Below the pieces are notes generated by a model. It saw nothing but the letters and a program-made list of their open reading frames with translations. It did no database searches and had not been told where the DNA came from. Positions 24,655 through 32,559 of a stretch of 33,685 bases of DNA are shown here, piece by piece. The stretch's first letter is position 1, and each line of letters starts with the position of its first letter. This DNA comes from an uncultured Eubacteriales bacterium (GTDB lineage Bacteria; Bacillota; Clostridia; Christensenellales; Aristaeellaceae): NCBI GenBank assembly GCA_902785105.1, contig CACZXF010000017.1, forward strand, positions 1-33,685, read 5' to 3'. A program made the translations under genes and the position numbers.

Positions 24655-25155
24655 ATGAAAAAGCTTACGGAGCTGATGGTTCTTGCCATAATGCTTCTTG
24701 CGTTTGGATACATTGGGGCAGCTCATGCGGAAATCATACCGCCCTATGGACCCGGGCAGCAAATCGGCTATCCGGCTGTGGTGCTGTGTGAGAAGCTCAC
24801 CCTGCGCAAGGAGCCGAGCGCTTCCTCCAAGGCTGTGCAAACCCTGTATTGTGGGGATACGCCTATCGTGGTAGACGCGGATATTCCTGATGGTATAAAG
24901 AAAGAGAACGGCTTCGTATACTGCACGCTGGGTGATTCCGAAGATTCGCCCTGCGGCTGGATCAATGCGGACTACATCGTCATCAATCCGGCGTGGTACG
25001 TGACGGAAACGAAAACAGCAGTATATGCCTGGAACGATACGGCAGCGCCCAAGGTTGCCCTGGTCGACGCGAATACCCGCTTTCCCATCCTGAAGGAAGA
25101 AGGAAACTGGTATGTCGTCGGCCTGCGTGGTGCCGCCGGTTGGATTCATCATTAA
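24655..25155 (+). CDS. Secreted protein with two SH3b-like domains
   Basis: The ATG at 24655 is preferred because AAAGGAG (24639-24645) lies nine bases upstream; an in-frame ATG at 24646 touches that site. The 166-residue product has a signal peptide (KKLTELMVLAIMLLAFG, cleavage after AHA). A typical bacterial SH3 segment follows, with LTLRKEPSASSKAVQTL and an aromatic/Gly close, GWINADYIVIN. A second, shorter SH3-like unit (TAVYAWNDTAAP ... GLRGAAGWIHH) ends the protein. Such domains commonly bind peptidoglycan or mediate wall contacts. No catalytic domain is present. It continues the run of exported proteins upstream. Family assignment is good; the ligand is unknown. Confidence 0.8.
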   Translation: MKKLTELMVLAIMLLAFGYIGAAHAEIIPPYGPGQQIGYPAVVLCEKLTLRKEPSASSKAVQTLYCGDTPIVVDADIPDGIKKENGFVYCTLGDSEDSPCGWINADYIVINPAWYVTETKTAVYAWNDTAAPKVALVDANTRFPILKEEGNWYVVGLRGAAGWIHH

Positions 25156-25265
25156 GCGTGGTGACGTATTCCAAGGAATGAATTCCCCCAAAAGTCTTCC
25201 CAAAGGGAAAGACCCTGGCAACCCAATCGTAATGACGCATAAGCAGCAAAAGGAAGGTAAAAAGC

Positions 25266-26195
25266 ATGGCAGCAAGCGGCAACACATTTTTCTTTCCCTG
25301 GGAGGTCAGCCTGATGGAATGGCTCCAGGGACATATCGGCAGCGCGGGGATTTCGATCATCTCATTCTTCTCCATGTTTGGGGAAGAAATCCTGCTGGTT
25401 CTGTTCCTGGGCTTCATATTCTGGTGTTACGACAAAAAGCTGGGCAGGACGATGGGGCTGAGCGCCATCATGGGCCTGACCTGGAACGCCATGATCAAGA
25501 ACATTGCCCTGCGTCGCAGGCCATACTTTGACCACGAGGGCATCAAGATACTGCGCGTAGTGGAGCCGGAGGCGGACATATATAACATCTCGGCCCAGGG
25601 CTATTCCTTTCCCAGCGGACATTCCACCAACGCGGTGACAGCCTTTGGTTCACTGGCGGTCAATCTGCGCAAGCGCTGGGCGACGGCGGTGGCGATTGTG
25701 ATACCGCTGCTCACGGGGATCTCCCGGTTCGTGGTCGGCGCACACTATCCCACAGATGTGCTGGGAGGCTGGCTGCTGGGCGTGATCATCGTGCTGATCG
25801 TTCCACTGCTGCAAAAGCGGGTGAAAAACACACTGTTGCTCTATGGCATCCTGTTGTTTGTAAACATTCCTGGGTTCTTCTACTGCAAGAGCGCGGATTA
25901 CTTTACCGGGGCAGGATTGCTGATCGGCTTCATGGGCGGCACACTTCTGGACGATCGCTTTGTGCACTTTGAGAATACGCGCAAGCCCCTCTGGATGGCT
26001 GTACGCCTGCTGGGCGGATTGGCGGTCTATTTCGCTCTGAGCAAGCTGCTCAAGCTGCCCTTCTCCGAGGAATTTCTTACAAGCGGTACCACCGCCTCGC
26101 TGCTGGTGCGGTGCGCGCGGTATGCCGTCAGCGCCTTTGTGGATTTCGGCGTCTATCCGATGCTGTTCAGGCTTGAAAAACGGGCGAACGGCTGA
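25266..26195 (+). CDS. PAP2-family integral membrane phosphatase
   Basis: The 309-residue multi-spanning protein has all three motifs of the PAP2 acid phosphatase superfamily: KNIALRRRP (Lys78, Arg85, Pro86), FPSGHS (His119) and SRFVVGAHYPTD (Arg154, His160, Asp164). These residues form and attack the phospho-histidine intermediate, with the active site on the outer face of the membrane. Substrates in the family include undecaprenyl pyrophosphate, phosphatidic acid and sphingolipid phosphates; the sequence does not say which. The C-terminal third adds further hydrophobic segments beyond the minimal PAP2 core. AAGGAAGG about ten bases upstream of the ATG sets the start. The 110-bp gap before it contains small palindromes (ATTCCAAGGAAT at about 25172) but no clear promoter. 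Confidence 0.9.
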   Translation: MAASGNTFFFPWEVSLMEWLQGHIGSAGISIISFFSMFGEEILLVLFLGFIFWCYDKKLGRTMGLSAIMGLTWNAMIKNIALRRRPYFDHEGIKILRVVEPEADIYNISAQGYSFPSGHSTNAVTAFGSLAVNLRKRWATAVAIVIPLLTGISRFVVGAHYPTDVLGGWLLGVIIVLIVPLLQKRVKNTLLLYGILLFVNIPGFFYCKSADYFTGAGLLIGFMGGTLLDDRFVHFENTRKPLWMAVRLLGGLAVYFALSKLLKLPFSEEFLTSGTTASLLVRCARYAVSAFVDFGVYPMLFRLEKRANG

Positions 26196-26478
26196 GAAAG
26201 GACAGGCGCTGACGACACATAGCTATTGCAGGAAGCCCGACACGACAGAAGTTTTTGAGGTATGCCTGAAACCGTGAAATCCATCCGCAAAAATGAAGTG
26301 AGCGAAAAAAGTGTCAGCGTAGGAAGCAAGCATTTCTCAAAAAGAGGTAACGTGGGAAATACCTTGCTCTAAAAGGTCGGTGCGTTTACAGAGAGAAGTT
26401 TTCCAGAGATCGTGCTGTCACCAATTGAGCAGTGACTACTATCAAGGGTCTGATGAATGTTGAGAAGGGGTGTTACAG
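26196..26478. other. Non-coding gap, nothing recognised
   Basis: About 280 bases between the PAP2 gene and the SDR gene show no supported ORF, no strong hairpin with a T-run and no clear paired promoter boxes. The base composition is more AT-rich than the genes on either side. Confidence 0.5.
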
Positions 26479-27195
26479 ATGGTGAAAAGGAACTCCTTTG
26501 AAAACAGAATCGCCGTCGTCACCGGCGGCGCAAATGGCATAGGAAAGGCGATTGCTGAGGCTTTTCGACAGAAAGGCGCTACAGTACACATCATTGATCT
26601 TCAGCCGGGAGATTGGTTCGTCGGTGATGTATCCGAAAAGGTCACCCTGGAGCGGTTCGCCGAAGCCGTGATTGAGCAGAGCGCGCATGTGGACTACATC
26701 GTCAACAACGCCCTGCCTCTGATGAAGGGCATTGATGAATGCAGCTATGAGGAATTCCAGTATGCCCTGTCGGTTGGCGTGACTGCGCCGTTCTATCTCA
26801 CAAAGTTGCTGATGTCCCATCTTTCTCCCTGCGCGTCGATCGTCAACATCTCATCCTCCCGCGACCGCATGAGCCAACCGCAGACGGAAAGCTACACGGC
26901 TGCCAAGGGTGGCATCGCTGCGCTGACACACGCTATGGCGATCAGTCTGGGCGGCAAAGCGCGGGTCAACAGCATATCTCCCGGCTGGATCGATACCACC
27001 GGTTCAGACATCGACGGAGCCGATGCCCGTCAGCAGCCTGTGGACCGGGTCGGAAAGCCTGAGGACATCGCGTCGCTCGTCATGTTTCTCTGCTCCGAAA
27101 ACGCAGGCTTCATAACGGGAGAGAATATCTGTGTTGACGGCGGCATGACGAAGCTGATGATCTACCATGGAGAGCATGGATGGAGCTATGAATGA
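26479..27195 (+). CDS. Short-chain dehydrogenase/reductase (SDR)
   Basis: The 238-residue protein is a classical SDR. It has the nucleotide-binding TGGANGIG (15-22), the structural VNNA (75-78), a catalytic Ser in NISSS (about 124-127) and YTAAK (Tyr139, Lys143). The C-terminus has SPGWIDT and ENICVDGGM, the usual substrate and subunit-contact region. SDR enzymes oxidise or reduce alcohols and ketones with NAD(H) or NADP(H); the acidic residue after the second strand (IIDL) favours NAD(H). The ATG at 26479 follows AGAAGGGG with good spacing; a GTG at 26470 is in frame but lies inside that site. The substrate is not evident. Downstream the region is decayed, so the gene appears to stand alone. 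Confidence 0.88.
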   Translation: MVKRNSFENRIAVVTGGANGIGKAIAEAFRQKGATVHIIDLQPGDWFVGDVSEKVTLERFAEAVIEQSAHVDYIVNNALPLMKGIDECSYEEFQYALSVGVTAPFYLTKLLMSHLSPCASIVNISSSRDRMSQPQTESYTAAKGGIAALTHAMAISLGGKARVNSISPGWIDTTGSDIDGADARQQPVDRVGKPEDIASLVMFLCSENAGFITGENICVDGGMTKLMIYHGEHGWSYE

Positions 27196-27267
27196 ACACA
27201 GGACAATCACATCAACCAAATAACAAGGAAGCACACACCATGAAATAATTCCTGTTATTACTCCAAG

Positions 27268-27530
27268 ATGATCGGATGGTGGTTCATTTCCCGAATTGAA
27301 GCCCTGGTCATCGACCCGAATCTTCCGTTTGAAGTAAAGAGTAAAATGAAGGGCGACTATTCACTGCCTCCATCCAGGGCCGCGTGGATACTATCCGCGA
27401 CGGAGTTGTTAAACCGTTTTCAGAAAGCTGGAAACGGCATGGTGGTGTACCGCGCCCTCTGCGGCGAAGGCAGCTGGGGCGCGTCCGGTGGAGATGCGGA
27501 AAGAGCGGATAACCAGAGACGGTAAGAATT
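27268..27530 (+). pseudogene. DUF1653 gene remnant, frameshifted
   Basis: In one frame, MVVYRALCGEGSWGA starts at 27439, matching the VVYRALYG core of DUF1653 proteins. The family then expects WVRP and a Met-containing strand. These appear only after a frameshift near 27480, as RPVEMRKERITRDGKNCHRF from 27482. The part before 27439 (EVKSKMKGDYSLPPSRAAW) is open but I do not recognise it. DUF1653 has no assigned function. The break shows the gene is dead. Confidence 0.6.
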
Positions 27531-27544
27531 GTCATCGGTTTTAT

Positions 27545-27760
27545 CGTCCGGACCGCATCGAGCGGATGGAGAAGTATGAGAGGCTTTTTGACGAAGCCGC
27601 GATTTCTCATGATCCGTAGAAGCTCCGACGCCTGGATGCTTATTACACTTCTGGTGAATGGCAGGATGACAATGAGGCAGATGAACGGGGTGAACTGCCG
27701 TCCGATCTGATACGCGGCGTACTTTCCCAGGATGTGCTGTATAAGCTGCTGGAAGAATAG
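27545..27760 (+). pseudogene. DUF4298 gene remnant with internal deletion and stop
   Basis: The same frame continues as RPDRIERMEKYERLFDEAA, meets a TAG at 27617-27619, then resumes as KLRRLDAYYTSGEWQDDNE, followed by ELPSDLIRGVLSQDVLYKLL, and ends at the TAG at 27758-27760. The second half is the typical C-terminus of DUF4298 proteins (YY.SGEW, GELP.DL.RGVLS). The middle helices of the family are missing. It has become fused in frame to the end of the DUF1653 remnant. No function is known for the family. Confidence 0.65.
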
Positions 27761-27776
27761 GGAGTGCAGGAGCACA

Positions 27777-28028
27777 AATCGGGGTCTGCGGTTGAAAAAC
27801 ATGAAAACTGAGAATCGTTCTTTCTCCATCAGGAGGATCATTGATCCCCGCAGACCTGTCGTTCTGATCAGCAGCAACTACCACATGGACAGGGTAGTTC
27901 GGACTGCGAAAAGCGCCGGGTTTTCGGAGATTCTGCGTCTGTCCGCACCATCGTCCTTCCTCCATTATGGTGCTAATGTCATGTATGAAATTGTTCTTGA
28001 AATGAATGAATTTACGCTCAAAAAGTAA
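27777..28028 (+). pseudogene. YdcF/SanA-family (DUF218) C-terminal remnant
   Basis: An ORF ending at 28028 contains RRPVVLISSNYHMDRVVRTA followed by GFSEILRLSAPSSFLHYGAN. This is the C-terminal part of the DUF218 (YdcF/ElyC/SanA) fold, where the SNYHMDR phrase is a conserved element. The N-terminal half, with the nucleotide-like binding loop, is absent. Upstream, the STN...ENRSFS phrase is also a degraded family motif. These proteins are linked to envelope functions in other bacteria. The fragment is not expected to be functional. Confidence 0.6.
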
Positions 28029-28081
28029 GATTATCGTGCATATTTCAGTTTGTGAGGAACTTCGATATAAGGGAGAAAGAG

Positions 28082-28231
28082 ATGGACGACAGGCGACGGG
28101 CGGTGCCGTTCCTATCATCGGCTACCGGGGCCAACCGATTCTTGGAGACGGGAAACGCGCTATGGGAAGTGCGGATACTTGAGGAGACCATGACGCAGAT
28201 CGATTCATTCTTGCAGGAGGGATTGCGATGA
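28082..28231 (+). CDS. Hypothetical 49-residue ORF, coupled to the isochorismatase gene
   Basis: The ATG at 28082 follows GGGAGAAAGAG and opens 49 codons that include NRFLETGNALWEVRILEE. Its stop overlaps the next start as ATGA (28228-28231), the usual arrangement for translational coupling. The sequence reads like the tail of a larger helical protein, so it may be a decayed remnant that now only serves as a leader. I recognise no family. Confidence 0.4.
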   Translation: MDDRRRAVPFLSSATGANRFLETGNALWEVRILEETMTQIDSFLQEGLR

Positions 28232-28788
28232 ACATCGCGCTGCTCGTCATTGACATGCAAAACGACTACCTCTGCGAGAAGCGGATGAAGCGCTTCGCGT
28301 ATGACACGGAAGGGCTGGTTGCCCGCGTCAACGGGCTCATCCATCGCTACAGCGCGGCGGGCCGGGACGTCATTTACATTCGCCATATCATCCAGAACCT
28401 GCCAACAAACCGCCTGATCTTTGGCTATTCCCTCGCGGACACAAAGGGTGCGGAGCTGTATGGAGGTTTGGAGGTGGTTTCGGAAAATGTTTTTGAAAAG
28501 CTGGTGGGTGACGCGCTGACCAATCGGAAGCTGCTTGCGCTCATCAGAAATAGGGGCTATGAACGGCTCCACCTTTGCGGGCTGGATGAGTGTGGCTGTG
28601 TCGCAGCGACAGCCCTCGGCGCGAAAAAGCGGGGCATTGAGGCGGAGATTCAGCGCGAAGGTACCGACACTGTGTTCGAGGGTCGCAAGGTGGCCCGCAC
28701 GAGGGAGAAGCTGCGGGAGGCGGGCATTCGCTATATACTGTCGGCTCAAAAAACTGAAAACTATGAAGCGTTCAGCCGTGTGCTGTGA
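28228..28788 (+). CDS. Isochorismatase-family cysteine hydrolase
   Basis: The 186-residue protein has the alpha/beta fold and catalytic triad of the family: Asp9 in VIDMQNDYL, Lys91 in NVFEKLVGDAL, and Cys124 in ECGCVAATA. Members include nicotinamidases, pyrazinamidases, isochorismatases and N-carbamoylsarcosine amidases. The metal-binding DxHxxxH of nicotinamidase is not evident, so a nicotinamidase call is not supported. AGGAGG lies seven bases upstream of the ATG. Its start overlaps the stop of a 49-codon ORF. A weak terminator follows. The substrate remains open. Confidence 0.82.
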   Translation: MNIALLVIDMQNDYLCEKRMKRFAYDTEGLVARVNGLIHRYSAAGRDVIYIRHIIQNLPTNRLIFGYSLADTKGAELYGGLEVVSENVFEKLVGDALTNRKLLALIRNRGYERLHLCGLDECGCVAATALGAKKRGIEAEIQREGTDTVFEGRKVARTREKLREAGIRYILSAQKTENYEAFSRVL

Positions 28789-28820
28789 TGAGATGTGTGG
28801 GTTGTGTGGTTAAGTACCGC

Positions 28821-28846
28821 ACAGCCCGTTCTATTGCTGTTTTTTT
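28821..28846 (+). terminator. Weak terminator after the isochorismatase-family gene
   Basis: ACAGC (28821-28825) pairs with GCTGT (28836-28840) across a 10-base loop, and a run of seven T follows. The stem is short, so efficiency is doubtful. Confidence 0.4.
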
Positions 28847-29016
28847 GGGGATTGAAATGACGGGACATTATCATAAGCTCTATCACGTAATCGTGTCCAT
28901 GGTATTGAGAGCTATCTTGGATAATGTAGCTCAGCTCTTCAACCTTGGCGTCTTGGCAGAAGGGCATCAAACGCAGAAGGGGAGGAGATCAACTTTTTGA
29001 GCAGGGACTTGTGTAA

Positions 29017-29270
29017 ATCTTCCTTGTTACGGGCAACCTCTCATCAGAGGCCATTGCCAACAGCGTTGGCACCAACCCGAGTTACATCCGCAAGATAACA
29101 GGACTTTTGAAGAAGAAGGGCATCCTCGACAGACGGCAGGGTATCCATGGCTTTTCACTGCTGATACCTCCGGAAAACCTCTCACTATATATGATTTAGC
29201 AGGCTATCAATGAGTCGGATAACCTGCCAATCGAATGGCTGGAATTGGTAAGACGCATACTGGAGAGCTG
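29017..29270 (+). pseudogene. Rrf2-family transcription regulator remnant
   Basis: The frame reads GNLSSEAIANSVGTNPSYIR followed by KITGLLKKKGILDRRQGI, the winged-helix core of Rrf2 regulators. It then reaches LSLYMI and a TAG at 29199-29201 where the family expects a Tyr (the next codons read QAINESDNLP, continuing the motif). The N-terminal helix is missing behind an in-frame TAA at 29014-29016, and no cysteine cluster is seen. Rrf2 proteins sense iron-sulfur status, nitric oxide or cysteine. The copy is clearly dead. The region just before it (28847-29016) holds no supported gene. Confidence 0.65.
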
Positions 29271-29337
29271 AGGCCAGGCGATCAGATTACAGTGCTGTTT
29301 CTGGAAAGGCGTGAGCAGATAGCCTGCGTGTCTTCCA

Positions 29338-30840
29338 TCAAGAGACCCGTGTCTTCGCGCCCATTTCCTTCAACGCCTTTTTACGTTCATACATCATGTT
29401 GTCCGCGCGCTCGAACACGTCGCTGAGCTGGCGGTCCTGTGGCGTGAGGAGCGCGTAGCCCAAGGCGACAACGACTTTGTTCTCTTTGATGTTGGCCTCC
29501 ACCTGGCGGTTAAGCGCACCGATCACCTCATCCATCGTGTCGAAGCCCTTCCCCTGGAGGAGGATGACGAATTCGTCGCCGCCGATCCTGAACACCGCAC
29601 CGTGGGAGAAGGCATGGCAGATCATCTCGCTGGCGTCCTTGATCAACTGGTCCCCGGCAGCGTGTCCCAGCGTATCGTTGACGTACTTGAGGCCGTTGAT
29701 GTCGCCGATGACGACCGCCAGCTTTTCAAGCGCCCCGGACTGGATCTGCCGATTGATGATCGCCTCATTTTCCGCATAGGCATGCTTGTTGCGGATACCG
29801 GTCAGGGAATCCGTGTTTGCCATGGCCTGGAAAGCCCTGCTGGTTTCTCTTTCGGCCTTGAGTTTGTCCCTGGACAGCTTTCGATACTGGAACAGGAGGA
29901 CAACGGCCAGCGTCAGCACTGACACCGACGTGAAGATGATCTGGTTTCGGCTGTTGGCGAGGGTCTTTTCGCTGATGTCCCGAATCTGTTCCTGAATGAT
30001 GCTTTCGCGTATCAGGACGGCCATCTCCCAGCCCGTGCCCTGGATGGGGACATAGACCAGCGTCTCATCCATGCCGTCTGAGGCAAAGCTGAGGCTTCCC
30101 TCCCTTTCGTTTTCAAAATTATCGCGTTTTTCCTGAAGAACCTGCTGCGGCACGAATGCCTGGGTCGCGTCAAAAAGATTGCGGTTGGAGATGACGGGGC
30201 CCAGCTCCGTACCGGACAGATTGCCGCCCTTTTTTGAATACAGGGCAAAGTGGGTCCTGCCCTGATCGTCGAAGGCCAGCAGGTCGACGATGTCTTTGAT
30301 GTCCAGCTGGACAAAGCAGGCCTTGAAGGGCCTGTTCAATATCGAAAGGCCCGGGGTGGGGGAGGTCAGGCATAGCTGCTTCGAAGAGCCGTAGAGGGAC
30401 ACGGTGCTGATGATTCGGCCGGTGATCTCCCCTTCGGACAGAAAGGCGTGGCGGCTTCCGCCGGTATAGGTTGTGTATTGCGTATAGACGATGTTGTCTT
30501 CATCCACCAGCGCAAACCGGTTGAGCCCCAGCAGCGATTCCATCTTTCCGATGGCGTCGCGCAAGGCCTCCTGGGAATCGACCCCTTCATCAGCAATATA
30601 GGCGATGGCCTTTTCCATCTGGTCAAAGCTGCTGTTGATCAGGTTGGTGATGGTCTTGGCCCGACGGTCGGCCATGGCCTCGAGGTAGAAGGAGCTCACC
30701 GCAGAGACGGCTTCGTTCGTCGCAACGCCGGTTTGCCTTGAAGCCCATACCGAGTTGGCCGTCACCATGGCCATGGTCAGCAGGCTGCCGATGACGGCGG
30801 TCAGGACAAAAGCTCTGTTTGAATTCTTCTTTTGCGCCAT
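29338..30840 (-). CDS. Membrane diguanylate cyclase (GGDEF) with extracytoplasmic sensor region
   Basis: The 500-residue protein makes the second messenger c-di-GMP from two GTP. A first membrane helix (about 10-31) and a second (about 301-319) flank a roughly 270-residue outer region with the length and mixed alpha/beta character of a dCACHE-type sensor. A short coiled linker (KLSRDKLKAERETSRAF) leads to the GGDEF domain (about 340-490). There the metal-binding Asp380 (VVIGDINGLKYVNDT) and the intact GGDEF (420-424) predict activity. The RxxD inhibitory site expected just upstream is absent (AFSHGAVF there), so product inhibition may be weak. Its start codon shares one base with the stop of the upstream binding-protein gene (TAATG), so the two are translated together. 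The sensor is likely tuned by that partner. Confidence 0.88.
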   Translation of the reverse strand: MAQKKNSNRAFVLTAVIGSLLTMAMVTANSVWASRQTGVATNEAVSAVSSFYLEAMADRRAKTITNLINSSFDQMEKAIAYIADEGVDSQEALRDAIGKMESLLGLNRFALVDEDNIVYTQYTTYTGGSRHAFLSEGEITGRIISTVSLYGSSKQLCLTSPTPGLSILNRPFKACFVQLDIKDIVDLLAFDDQGRTHFALYSKKGGNLSGTELGPVISNRNLFDATQAFVPQQVLQEKRDNFENEREGSLSFASDGMDETLVYVPIQGTGWEMAVLIRESIIQEQIRDISEKTLANSRNQIIFTSVSVLTLAVVLLFQYRKLSRDKLKAERETSRAFQAMANTDSLTGIRNKHAYAENEAIINRQIQSGALEKLAVVIGDINGLKYVNDTLGHAAGDQLIKDASEMICHAFSHGAVFRIGGDEFVILLQGKGFDTMDEVIGALNRQVEANIKENKVVVALGYALLTPQDRQLSDVFERADNMMYERKKALKEMGAKTRVS

Positions 30841-31922
30841 TACATTTCACCATACAGCAGCTCAAGCATCAAGGCTGCATCGTTCTGATAGATCACGGTT
30901 GTGATCTGGTCGGTTTTCTCGTGGAACAGTTCGCCGGGCAGGTTTCCATCTGCCAGCTTCACAGCGATCTGGAGCGTGTCAAAGCCGATGGAATAGCAAT
31001 CCTGCACGCCCAGGCAATAGATGACGCCGTCGTTCAGATAGCGCAGGGCATCCTCGTCGTGGTCCATCCCAACGATCACAGCGCTGCTGCCCTTCTCCGT
31101 GATCGCCCTGGCCGCGCCCACGGGATTGCTCATGTTGCAGCAGACGATCCCGTCGAGATCCGGACAGTCTTCCAAAATCTTCAGGGTCAGCTCGTAGGCC
31201 ATGTCCACGGAATCCATGTCGTATTCCGTCGCAACGATCTCCATATCCCCGTATTTGGCGATGGTGTCCTTCGCGCCCCTCGCCCGATCCTCATGGCAAG
31301 GCGCGCCGACGCTGCCCACAAGGATCGCGACCTTTCCCCTGTAGTCCAACTTTTGGCAGAGCGCCTCCGTCAGGTCCGCGCCGTCCTGATAGTTGTGCGT
31401 GTTGCCGACGTATGCCAGCCGCTTGCAGCCTTCGACGGCGTCCGAGCTTGAAAAGGTCATGATTTTTAGGCCGGAATCCACCAACTCATCCAGCACCGGA
31501 GAGATGACGGCCTCATCCGCCACATCGACGCCGATGACATCATAGCCCTTATCGGCCGCCGTAAGAAGTCTCCGGATCTGATCCTCAGCGGAGGCGGCGT
31601 CGGGCGCCATGTACTCGTAGGTGATGATGATCCCCTTCTCAAGATACTGCCTCTGTGCTTCTTCCATTCCAAGAGCGACGGCGTCCCACCAGGGGTGGAC
31701 CGTCTTGTAGGTGAAATAGAAATTATAGCGGTCCTTTAACGGTGCATACGAATCCAGCTTATGATCGAAGTTGACCGCGCTGCGCACGGAAGCATCGGGC
31801 GCCGCCTCAGACAGACCCCCCTCTGAAACCGCTACGGAGATGGAATTGGAACGGACCGCGAAGATGAACGCCATCATCAAAAGAGCCAGAAAAAGGCGTA
31901 TTCTGTTTACGCGCTTGCGCAT
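30840..31922 (-). CDS. Periplasmic-binding-protein type 1 (sugar-binding-like) sensor partner
   Basis: The 360-residue product has an N-terminal hydrophobic segment (RIRLFLALLMMAFIFAV). It has no lipobox cysteine, so it may be released or stay membrane-tethered by an uncleaved anchor. Residues about 65-350 have the ribose-binding-protein fold (Peripla_BP_4), with HPWWDAVALGMEEA, YDVIGVDVADEAVISPVL, a hinge near KIMTFSSSD, LDGIVCCNMSNPVGAA and IVGMDHDEDALRYL. Such proteins bind sugars, autoinducer-2 or similar ligands for ABC importers or sensors. No permease or ATPase gene lies nearby. The only partner is the diguanylate cyclase downstream with a one-base stop/start overlap, so a sensing role is more likely than transport. 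A good promoter lies about 80 bases upstream. Ligand unknown. Confidence 0.8.
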   Translation of the reverse strand: MRKRVNRIRLFLALLMMAFIFAVRSNSISVAVSEGGLSEAAPDASVRSAVNFDHKLDSYAPLKDRYNFYFTYKTVHPWWDAVALGMEEAQRQYLEKGIIITYEYMAPDAASAEDQIRRLLTAADKGYDVIGVDVADEAVISPVLDELVDSGLKIMTFSSSDAVEGCKRLAYVGNTHNYQDGADLTEALCQKLDYRGKVAILVGSVGAPCHEDRARGAKDTIAKYGDMEIVATEYDMDSVDMAYELTLKILEDCPDLDGIVCCNMSNPVGAARAITEKGSSAVIVGMDHDEDALRYLNDGVIYCLGVQDCYSIGFDTLQIAVKLADGNLPGELFHEKTDQITTVIYQNDAALMLELLYGEM

Positions 31923-32004
31923 GGTGCGTACCTCGTTTTATCTTTTTCGTTGTCGGGGCGCAGGGCCCAAAGCGCTGCCCAACCTGTAAAAAAGCTTTGA
32001 ACCT

Positions 32005-32033
32005 ATTATACCTGACATTCAGTAGATTGTCCA
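32005..32033 (-). promoter_or_regulatory. Sigma-A type promoter for the binding-protein/GGDEF operon
   Basis: On the minus strand TGGACA (32033-32028) and a perfect TATAAT (32010-32005) are separated by 17 bases. Transcription would start near 31998, leaving a leader of about 75 bases before the ATG at 31922. The ribosome binding site there (CGAGGT) is weak. Confidence 0.7.
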
Positions 32034-32117
32034 CCTTTTGTTGCTCTGAAAATATAGAGTCTTCGAGCAATATGCCCACACTTATACTGACTTTTGGACT
32101 ATACTAAGCAATACTTA

Positions 32118-32276
32118 GGCTCTTCACGGAATGTTGTGGGATGAAATTCTGGCCTTGTGAAGTATCGACGCGTGACAGGGCCAACAATCGTCTTCGCCAT
32201 CGTGCTTTTCACGGCGAAGCCGTGCCAAGTGAGGAAAAGCCATATGCCCAAATCCCTCAACAATCCGTGAAGAACC
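32118..32276 (+). mobile_element. 159-bp element with ISL3-like terminal inverted repeats (MITE)
   Basis: The left end reads GGCTCTTCACGGAATGTTG and continues TGGGAT. The right end, reversed, reads GGTTCTTCACGGATTGTTG and continues AGGGAT: 25 bases with three differences. The GGnTCTT tips fit the ISL3 family of insertion sequences. The inside is not coding but has further paired arms (GGCCTTGT/ACAGGGCC at 32151 and 32175; CTTCGCC/GGCGAAG at 32192 and 32213), so the whole could fold into a branched hairpin. No clear 8-bp target duplication was found. It may be a MITE mobilised in trans or a remnant. Confidence 0.65.
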
Positions 32277-32433
32277 AAAAAAGAAGTTGCTTCCAGCAGT
32301 GAAATTAGGCAGTTAGAAAGTACTAAAGGAGGCCTTGGGACAATTCTTGAAGGATTATGAAGTACATGATCTAAGTGATTTGGATAATATCCATAGTTTG
32401 AATGTTTCTAAGGGACCAAAAAAGGAGGGGAAT

Positions 32434-32559
32434 ATGGGCTCGATTATTCTGAGAAAACGCGGGTACAAATGGGAGTACAGGTTTGAGATTGTCTTAATAG
32501 ATGGACGGAGGGAATTTCTGTCAAAAGGAGATTTTAGGACAAAAAAAGATTATTGCTGT
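32434..32559 (+). pseudogene. Tyrosine integrase, N-terminal fragment
   Basis: After AAAGGAGGGG the ATG at 32434 opens MGSIILRKRGYKWEYRFEIV followed by DGRREFLSKGDFRTKKD. This is the Arm-type DNA-binding domain at the start of Tn916/phage-like tyrosine recombinases. The match stops at about residue 40, where the DNA switches to an unrelated minus-strand gene piece. The core-binding and catalytic domains are missing. The frame upstream (from 32335, LKDYEVHDLSDLDNIHSL) is open and continuous with it, but I do not recognise it. The break marks a recombination junction from a lost integrative element. Confidence 0.65.

Noticed and set aside
25156-25265. Possible riboswitch before the PAP2 gene
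   Set aside because: Small palindromes and a GGGAAAGACCCTGG stretch are present, but no known riboswitch core could be matched.
28761-28970. A 69-codon minus-strand ORF and the overlapping plus-strand ORF at 28785-29000
   Set aside because: Neither has a recognisable motif or a convincing ribosome binding site, and they overlap the end of the isochorismatase-family gene or its terminator.
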